10,114 nt of DNA, from positions 1-10,114 of the forward strand of contig CANQJU010000026.1 of the NCBI GenBank assembly GCA_947624315.1. Reading direction: 5' to 3'. Origin of the DNA: an uncultured Bacilli bacterium. GTDB taxonomy: Bacteria > Bacillota_I > Bacilli_A > ML615J-28 > CAG-698. Positions within the stretch are counted from its first letter, which is position 1; each line of letters begins with the position of its first letter. The notes beneath the pieces were generated by a model, which worked only from the letters and a program-made list of their open reading frames with translations, was not told the DNA's origin and did not search any database. Made by a program: the position numbers and the translations under genes. This document shows positions 5,762-10,114 of this stretch, piece after piece.

Positions 5762-6745
5762 ATGGACAATTTAGAAATTCAAAAAGCGATATTAGAAAAA
5801 ATTAAAGAAAATGATAGCATAATAATTGTCCGACACATTCGTCCTGATGGCGATTGTATGGGTACATCTTTAGGCCTTCGCGATATTTTAAGAGCTAGTT
5901 TTCCTAATAAAAAAATATATTCTGTTGGTAATGATAAAAGTGAATATTTGCGCTTTTTAGGAGAAGAAGATGGGCCACTTGATGAAGAAATTTATAAAAA
6001 GTCACTAATTATTGCTGTTGATACAGGAAGTATAGATCGTATTTCAGATGATAATTTTAAATTGGGAAAAGAAATTATTAAAATTGATCATCACTTACCA
6101 GTTGATCAATATGGATCAATAAATTATGTTCGCGATGATTTTCCTGCTGCCGCTTTAATAATTGTTGAAATGTATGATAATTTTAAGGATGAATTAGTTT
6201 TGCCAGAAAGCGCAGCTAATTTTCTATATACAGCAATTGTTACTGATACGGGAAGGTTTCGTTTCCGTGGAGTTGGGCAAAGAGTTTTTGAACTAACATC
6301 AATTTTATTTAAATATGATATTGATTTAGAGAAATTATATGCTAATCTTTATTTAAAAAACAAAGAATCATTGCGCCTTCAATCATATATTTTTTCACAT
6401 TTTAAAGTTTCAGAGCATGGTGTTGCTTATATGCATATTACTAAAAATATGATGAAAAGATTTGGTTTGAGTTACGAAGATGCTTCAGCTATGGTTAGTT
6501 CGCTTGATTCAATTAAAGGATCATTAATGTGGATATTATTTATTGACCAAGATAAAAAGACAATTAGAGTTCGCTTAAGATCTAGGTTTGTTGAAATAGT
6601 AGAAATTGCTCAAGCTTTTAGAGGCGGAGGACATCCTACAGCAAGCGGTGCTACTGTTTATAATAAAAAGGAAATAAAAGAATTAGTTAAGATGGCTGAT
6701 GAAAAATTAAAAGAATATAAAGAAAATAACGAGGGTTGGCTATGA
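5762..6745 (+). CDS. DHH-DHHA1 phosphoesterase, NrnA-type (second copy)
   Basis: This 327-residue paralogue has the same layout as its upstream neighbour: VRHIRPDGDCMG (23-34, D29 and D31), D87 in AVDTGS, DHH at 109-111, TDTGRFRF at 161-168 (D162) and GGGHPTASGA at 288-297. All metal ligands are present, so it should be active. Its DHHA1 region (SSLDSIKGSLMW, RVRLRSR, RGGGHP) recalls Bacillus NrnA/YtqI at least as well as the first copy does. The two differ throughout, so the duplication is old and functional divergence is likely. Mycoplasma pneumoniae keeps two separate DHH proteins, one acting on short RNA and one on c-di-AMP, and a similar split is possible here. The start at 5762 uses GAGGATT within the end of the first gene. 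Its TGA stop overlaps the surE start. Confidence 0.92.
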   Translation: MDNLEIQKAILEKIKENDSIIIVRHIRPDGDCMGTSLGLRDILRASFPNKKIYSVGNDKSEYLRFLGEEDGPLDEEIYKKSLIIAVDTGSIDRISDDNFKLGKEIIKIDHHLPVDQYGSINYVRDDFPAAALIIVEMYDNFKDELVLPESAANFLYTAIVTDTGRFRFRGVGQRVFELTSILFKYDIDLEKLYANLYLKNKESLRLQSYIFSHFKVSEHGVAYMHITKNMMKRFGLSYEDASAMVSSLDSIKGSLMWILFIDQDKKTIRVRLRSRFVEIVEIAQAFRGGGHPTASGATVYNKKEIKELVKMADEKLKEYKENNEGWL

Positions 6746-7431
6746 AAATCCTCGTTACTAATGATGATGGGATATATTCAGAGGGAATTAAACTTCTAGT
6801 TGAAAAAGCCAAAAAGTATGGAGAAGTGGTAGTCGTTGCTCCTTTAAAACAACAAAGTGCTAAAAGCCATAGCATTGAAATTAAAAAAGCAATTAGGGTT
6901 GAAGAAGTTGATTGTTTTGCAAATGTTAAAGCTTATGCTGTTGATTCAACTCCTGCTGATTGTGTTCGCTTTGCTCTTTATGGATTAAAATTAGATATTG
7001 ATATTGTTTTTTCAGGAATTAATAAAGGCTTAAATTTAGGCGATGATATATTATATTCGGGAACAATTGGAGCAGCCATGGAAGCTGCACTTGCAGGGAA
7101 GAAAGCTTTAGCCTTTTCAACATGGTATCAAAGCTTTGAAGGCGCCGAATATTTTGATATGGCCATGGATTATATAATTAATAATAAATTATTAGAAAAA
7201 CATAATTTATATAATATTAATTTTCCATATCATGCCCAGGGTATTCGCATGACTAGACAAGGCAATACCCATTTTAATACATCTTTTGAACTAAAAGAAG
7301 ATGGATATTATCAAAATGGCAAACCCGACTTTGAAAAAGAACTTGCATATCATGATTCCGATATTTGTGCGATTATGGAAAATGAAATATCTATTTCTCC
7401 ATTAACAGTAGATCGTACAAAATATTTTTAA
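6742..7431 (+). CDS. surE: 5'/3'-nucleotidase SurE
   Basis: SurE is a divalent-metal-dependent cytoplasmic phosphatase that removes phosphate from nucleoside 5'- and 3'-monophosphates. The 229-residue protein begins with the invariant KILVTNDDG (metal ligands D8 and D9). It continues with QQSAKSHS (S39), the VDSTPADCVRFAL block (68-79) and SGINKGLNLGDDILYSGT (91-108, N94). Length is slightly below the usual 240-260. The start is ATG at 6742 because MKILVTNDDG is the universal N-terminus and GAGGG lies 6 bases upstream. A TTG two codons earlier is not needed. The ATGA overlap with the preceding DHH gene implies translational coupling. Taken with the DHH pair, it would finish conversion of short nucleotides to nucleosides (inference). 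Confidence 0.96.
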   Translation: MKILVTNDDGIYSEGIKLLVEKAKKYGEVVVVAPLKQQSAKSHSIEIKKAIRVEEVDCFANVKAYAVDSTPADCVRFALYGLKLDIDIVFSGINKGLNLGDDILYSGTIGAAMEAALAGKKALAFSTWYQSFEGAEYFDMAMDYIINNKLLEKHNLYNINFPYHAQGIRMTRQGNTHFNTSFELKEDGYYQNGKPDFEKELAYHDSDICAIMENEISISPLTVDRTKYF

Positions 7432-7478
7432 TTAGAATATTTATTATAGCTTATCCATATATTTATATGGGTGAGAAA

Positions 7479-7658
7479 ATGAAGTTTTTAAAATGGTTAA
7501 TTAAATCTTTGATTATTGCTTTAATCTTAATATTTGTTGTTAACTTGATTGGAAGATTTATTAATATAAATATTCCTTTAAATCTATGGACGATTTTAGT
7601 TGTTACCGTTTTAAGGCTTCCTGGGATTATTATTTTGATTGTATTCTTTTTGCTATAA
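7479..7658 (+). CDS. Short BofA-family membrane protein (pro-SigmaK processing inhibitor-like)
   Basis: In Bacillus, BofA sits in the outer forespore membrane with SpoIVFA and holds the SpoIVFB protease inactive until the SigmaK checkpoint is satisfied. This 59-residue protein has two predicted helices (about 6-24 and 36-58). It carries the family signature in the C-terminal half: NIPLNLWTILVVTVLRLPGI (31-50), the counterpart of VPINL-N(n)-GIPGI in B. subtilis BofA. It is shorter than the 87-residue Bacillus protein because the first membrane segment is missing. The start at 7479 is preferred because GGGTGA (7469-7474) lies just upstream. An ATG at 7467 would add four residues but has no ribosome binding site. 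It lies 47 bases after surE with no terminator between. The signature is short, so the assignment is moderately secure. Confidence 0.7.
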   Translation: MKFLKWLIKSLIIALILIFVVNLIGRFININIPLNLWTILVVTVLRLPGIIILIVFFLL

Positions 7659-7672
7659 AATAAAAATAGTTC

Positions 7673-7701
7673 TTGATAAATACTAGAAAATAATATAAAA
7701 T
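7673..7701 (+). promoter_or_regulatory. SigA-type promoter of rpoE
   Basis: TTGATA (7673-7678) and TAAAAT (7696-7701), each one base from consensus, are spaced by 17 bp. Transcription should begin near 7708, just before GGAGG at 7714-7718. No terminator is visible after the bofA-like gene, so some read-through from the nrnA-surE unit is also possible. Confidence 0.7.
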
Positions 7702-7728
7702 ATATATAATTGTGGAGGAATAATTAAG

Positions 7729-8208
7729 ATGAATGAAAAAAATGATTCCCTTATAGAAATTGCTTTTAAGGAAATGACTAAAAAAAGAAAGCCAAAACCT
7801 TTAAACAAAATAATTTCTGATGTTTTTGAAATCAAAGGAATAGAAAAAACTCAAGAAGCTATTAGCCAATTTGAAATGGATTTTATGCTAAGTGGTATTT
7901 TTATTTGCTGTGGTGAGGACAAAAACACAGGCGAAATGCTTTGGGATATTAAAACACGTCAAGAATCTAAATTACTTGATAAAGAAGGTAACTTCACAGA
8001 TCCTTATGATGATGATGACGATGTAGTTAAGAACGAATTAACTGCTGATAACGAATTCGATGATGAGGAAAATGATGAAGAATTTGAAGATGATGACGAT
8101 GATGATAACGACGATGAAACAGATGATATCGAAGAAGAGTTATATGGCGGTGCCTATGACGAAGATGATGATATAGATGAAGACAAATATGATGATGAAG
8201 ATGAATAA
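7729..8208 (+). CDS. rpoE: RNA polymerase delta subunit
   Basis: Delta binds RNA polymerase in Firmicutes, lowers non-specific nucleic acid binding, speeds recycling and makes initiation sensitive to nucleotide levels. The 159-residue protein has the two-part family structure. Residues 5-76 form the folded HARE-HTH domain, with SLIEIAFKEM at 7-16, then KPLNKIISDV, EAISQFEMDFMLSGIF and a W at 72. Residues 91-159 form a disordered tail made almost entirely of Asp and Glu. The tail uses runs of GAT/GAC and GAA codons, giving a locally repetitive DNA stretch at 8001-8205, but it is in frame throughout. ATG 7729 follows GGAGG by 10 bases. Own promoter and terminator make it monocistronic. Its presence points to Bacilli or relatives, since Clostridia generally lack it. 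Confidence 0.95.
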   Translation: MNEKNDSLIEIAFKEMTKKRKPKPLNKIISDVFEIKGIEKTQEAISQFEMDFMLSGIFICCGEDKNTGEMLWDIKTRQESKLLDKEGNFTDPYDDDDDVVKNELTADNEFDDEENDEEFEDDDDDDNDDETDDIEEELYGGAYDEDDDIDEDKYDDEDE

Positions 8209-8210
8209 TT

Positions 8211-8236
8211 AAAGTGAGCTAAATGCTCACTTTTTT
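8211..8236 (+). terminator. Intrinsic terminator of rpoE
   Basis: AAAGTGAGC (8211-8219) and GCTCACTTT (8225-8233) form a perfect 9-bp stem with a TAAAT loop, and the T-run extends to 8236. It starts 2 bases after the rpoE stop. Confidence 0.93.
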
Positions 8237-8256
8237 AAATTTTTTAAAAAAATGTA

Positions 8257-8284
8257 TTGACAATTAGTAAACTTGATATATAAT
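8257..8284 (+). promoter_or_regulatory. SigA-type promoter of clpB
   Basis: TTGACA (8257-8262) and TATAAT (8279-8284) are perfect hexamers with a 16-bp spacer. A second TATAAT at 8284-8289 is spaced too far to be the main -10. The start would be near 8290-8291, inside the CIRCE operator, so HrcA binding would block initiation. Confidence 0.85.
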
Positions 8285-8288
8285 ATAA

Positions 8289-8315
8289 TTAGCACTCGGT
8301 ATGTTAGAGTGCTAA
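8289..8315 (+). promoter_or_regulatory. CIRCE operator (HrcA repressor site)
   Basis: TTAGCACTC-N9-GAGTGCTAA is a perfect match to the CIRCE consensus with the standard 9-base spacer. It covers the predicted transcription start of clpB and lies 5 bases before its GGAGGTGA ribosome binding site (8320-8327). It predicts heat-shock induction of clpB through HrcA and the GroE feedback loop. hrcA itself is not in the window. Confidence 0.97.
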
Positions 8316-8332
8316 TTATGGAGGTGAAAGTT

Positions 8333-10114
8333 ATGGAAATGCAAGATTATAGCCAAGATAAAGATATTCTTCAAAAGTTCGGTAGAGATATTGTTGAAGA
8401 AGTCAAGAAAGGAAAAATTGATCCTGTAATTGGCCGTGACGAAGAAATAAGAAGAATAATCCAGATATTGGCAAGAAAAACAAAAAACAATGTTGTTTTA
8501 ATTGGTGAACCTGGTGTAGGTAAAACTGCAATTATTGAAGGATTAGCTAGAAGAATTGTTAAAGATGATGTACCTCTAACATTAAAAAATAAAACAATTT
8601 ACGAACTAGATATGGGAGCTTTAGTTGCTGGTGCCAAATTTAGAGGTGAATTTGAGGAAAGACTTAAAGCTGTCTTAAATAAAATTAAGGAAAGCGAAGG
8701 AAAGATTATTTTATTTATCGATGAAATTCATTTGATTGTTGGAGCAGGAAAAGCTGATGGTGCTTTGGATGCCGGCAATATGTTAAAACCAATGTTAGCT
8801 CGTGGGGAAATTGATTGTATCGGTGCTACAACTTTAAATGAATATAGAATGTATATTGAAAAGGATAGAGCCCTTGAAAGACGTTTCCAACAAGTCCTTG
8901 TTAAAGAACCAACTGTAGAAGATACAATTAGTATTTTAAGGGGATTAAAGGAAAGATTTGAATCTCATCATGGTGTTAAAATTACTGATGGAGCAATTGT
9001 TAATGCTGCAGTTTTATCTAATCGTTATCTAACAGATAGATTTTTACCAGATAAAGCTATTGATTTAATTGATGAAGCTTGTTCTTCTATTAGAGTTGAA
9101 ATTGATTCAATGCCATCAGAATTAGATGAAGTAACACGTAAAATTATGCAATTAGAAATTGAAAAAGTTGCTTTGTTGAAAGAAAAAGATGCAGCTAGTA
9201 AAGAAAGATTAAATAAACTAACTACAGAACTTGCTTCCTTAAAAGAAGAAGAAAAATCATTGCGCGAAAAGTGGCAAGAAGAAAAGAACTTAATTAATGA
9301 AGCCAAAGACATTAAGAAGCAATTAGAAACAGCTAAGTTTAATCTTGATCAAGCCTTTAATAGTGGAGATTATAAACGAGCAAGCGAACTAAAATATAAG
9401 GAAATTCCTGAATTAGAAGCAAAACTTGATAAAATTGAAAATTCTGAGAAAAAAGATAATTTATTATCGGAAGTTGTTACCGAAGATATGATTGCAAAGA
9501 TTATCTCTAAATCTACTAATATTCCTATTAGTAGAATTATGAAAGGCGATCGTGAGAAGGTTTTGAATTTAAATGAAACATTAAAGAAAAGAGTAATTGG
9601 ACAAGATGAAGCTATTGAACTTGTTAGTGATGCGATTATTCGTCAAAGAGCAGGTATCAAAGACCAAAACAGACCAATTGGATCATTCCTATTTTTAGGA
9701 CCTACTGGTGTTGGTAAAACAGAAGTAGCCAGAAGTTTAGCCGAAGCTTTGTTTGATAGTGAGAATAATATCATTCGTATTGATATGAGTGAATACATGG
9801 AGAAGTTCTCAGTGAGTCGTTTAATTGGTGCACCTCCAGGATATGTAGGATATGAAGAAGGTGGACAATTAACAGAAAAAGTAAGAAGAAGCCCATATTC
9901 TATTGTTTTGTTTGATGAAATTGAAAAAGCTCATAGTGATGTTTTTAACATTTTATTACAAATATTAGATGATGGTCGTTTGACTGATTCACAAGGAAGA
10001 GTAGTAGACTTTAAGAATACAATTATTATTATGACATCTAATTTAGGTAGTGAGTATTTATTAAATGGGGAAAATGAAGAAGTTGATAAATTATTAAAAG
10101 CTTCCTTTAGACCA
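8333..10114 (+). CDS. clpB: ClpB-type AAA+ disaggregase lacking the N-terminal domain (3' end outside window)
   Basis: ClpB is a cytoplasmic hexameric chaperone that, with DnaK, pulls proteins out of aggregates using ATP. The first 594 codons are present, open to the window end. NBD1 starts at once: FGRDIVEEVKKGKIDPVIGRDEEIRR (given in parts: FGRDI at 16-20, DPVIGRDEE at 30-38), Walker A GEPGVGKT (58-65), pore loop AKFRGEFEERL (101-111) and Walker B IILFIDEIH (125-133). A long coiled-coil middle domain (about 263-385) has the full ClpB length, which excludes ClpC and ClpE. NBD2 has Walker A GPTGVGKT (456-463), pore loop GYVGYEEGG (503-511) and Walker B IVLFDEIEKAH (524-534). The roughly 140-residue substrate-binding N domain is missing. 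The ATG at 8333 directly follows CIRCE and a strong ribosome binding site, so this is the true start. Roughly 100-120 C-terminal residues lie beyond the edge. Confidence 0.96.
   Translation, partial: MEMQDYSQDKDILQKFGRDIVEEVKKGKIDPVIGRDEEIRRIIQILARKTKNNVVLIGEPGVGKTAIIEGLARRIVKDDVPLTLKNKTIYELDMGALVAGAKFRGEFEERLKAVLNKIKESEGKIILFIDEIHLIVGAGKADGALDAGNMLKPMLARGEIDCIGATTLNEYRMYIEKDRALERRFQQVLVKEPTVEDTISILRGLKERFESHHGVKITDGAIVNAAVLSNRYLTDRFLPDKAIDLIDEACSSIRVEIDSMPSELDEVTRKIMQLEIEKVALLKEKDAASKERLNKLTTELASLKEEEKSLREKWQEEKNLINEAKDIKKQLETAKFNLDQAFNSGDYKRASELKYKEIPELEAKLDKIENSEKKDNLLSEVVTEDMIAKIISKSTNIPISRIMKGDREKVLNLNETLKKRVIGQDEAIELVSDAIIRQRAGIKDQNRPIGSFLFLGPTGVGKTEVARSLAEALFDSENNIIRIDMSEYMEKFSVSRLIGAPPGYVGYEEGGQLTEKVRRSPYSIVLFDEIEKAHSDVFNILLQILDDGRLTDSQGRVVDFKNTIIIMTSNLGSEYLLNGENEEVDKLLKASFRP

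Noticed and set aside
6687..6875. Minus-strand open frame across the junction of the second DHH gene and surE
   Set aside because: It is antisense to the coupled stop/start of two conserved genes and has no recognisable product.
8001..8205. GAT/GAA-rich repetitive stretch considered as a microsatellite or mobile-element scar
   Set aside because: It encodes the acidic tail normal for the RNA polymerase delta subunit. There are no flanking repeats and the frame is intact.
9025..9312. Minus-strand 95-residue open frame
   Set aside because: It is a Ser/Phe-rich shadow antisense to the clpB middle domain. The plus strand is continuously coding there.
1..10114. CRISPR array, insertion sequence, phage, toxin-antitoxin or defence system
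   Set aside because: I saw no spaced direct repeats, transposase, integrase, terminal inverted repeats or defence-type domains. The window is chromosomal housekeeping and spore-related genes.

Overview
The window is about 10.1 kb of AT-rich DNA with short intergenic gaps and near-consensus SigA-type promoters. It looks like a low-GC member of the Bacilli/Erysipelotrichia/Mollicutes-related radiation. Three things support this: a T-box-controlled serS, the delta subunit of RNA polymerase (rpoE), and an HrcA/CIRCE-controlled clpB whose product lacks the N-terminal domain, as in mycoplasmas. The code appears standard: TGG encodes Trp and TGA is the stop of the second DHH gene, overlapping the surE start. 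That argues against a code-4 Mycoplasma. Three spore-related genes (cwlJ, gerQ, a bofA-like gene) suggest a spore former or a close descendant of one. I cannot name the genus.

Layout. Positions 1-401 hold two terminator-like hairpins, a perfect SigA promoter and a serine T-box leader (UCU specifier, AGGGTGG antiterminator, terminator). serS follows (402-1694) and is closed by its own terminator. A second perfect promoter drives a two-gene unit: a membrane-anchored protein (1793-3133) that reads as an M20-family peptidase stripped of its metal ligands, and a small three-helix membrane protein (3136-3420). A hairpin at 3431-3453 separates this unit from a minus-strand cluster read right to left: cwlJ (4686-4267), gerQ (4255-3908) and a HIT-family hydrolase (3853-3452), the last with its own promoter.

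Divergent from cwlJ is a plus-strand unit: two adjacent paralogous DHH-DHHA1 phosphoesterases of the NrnA type (4824-5759, 5762-6745), surE (6742-7431, ATGA overlap) and a short bofA-like gene (7479-7658). rpoE (7729-8208) has its own promoter and terminator. The right edge carries a SigA promoter overlapped by a perfect CIRCE operator and the first 594 codons of clpB, which runs off the window.

How the genes fit together. The two NrnA-like enzymes and SurE form a plausible nucleotide-salvage line: short RNAs, pAp or linear dinucleotides to mononucleotides, then nucleosides. CwlJ and GerQ form the known germination pair, in which GerQ places the cortex hydrolase CwlJ on the spore. BofA in Bacillus restrains processing of pro-SigmaK. 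The least explained object is the M20 pseudo-peptidase with its small membrane partner.
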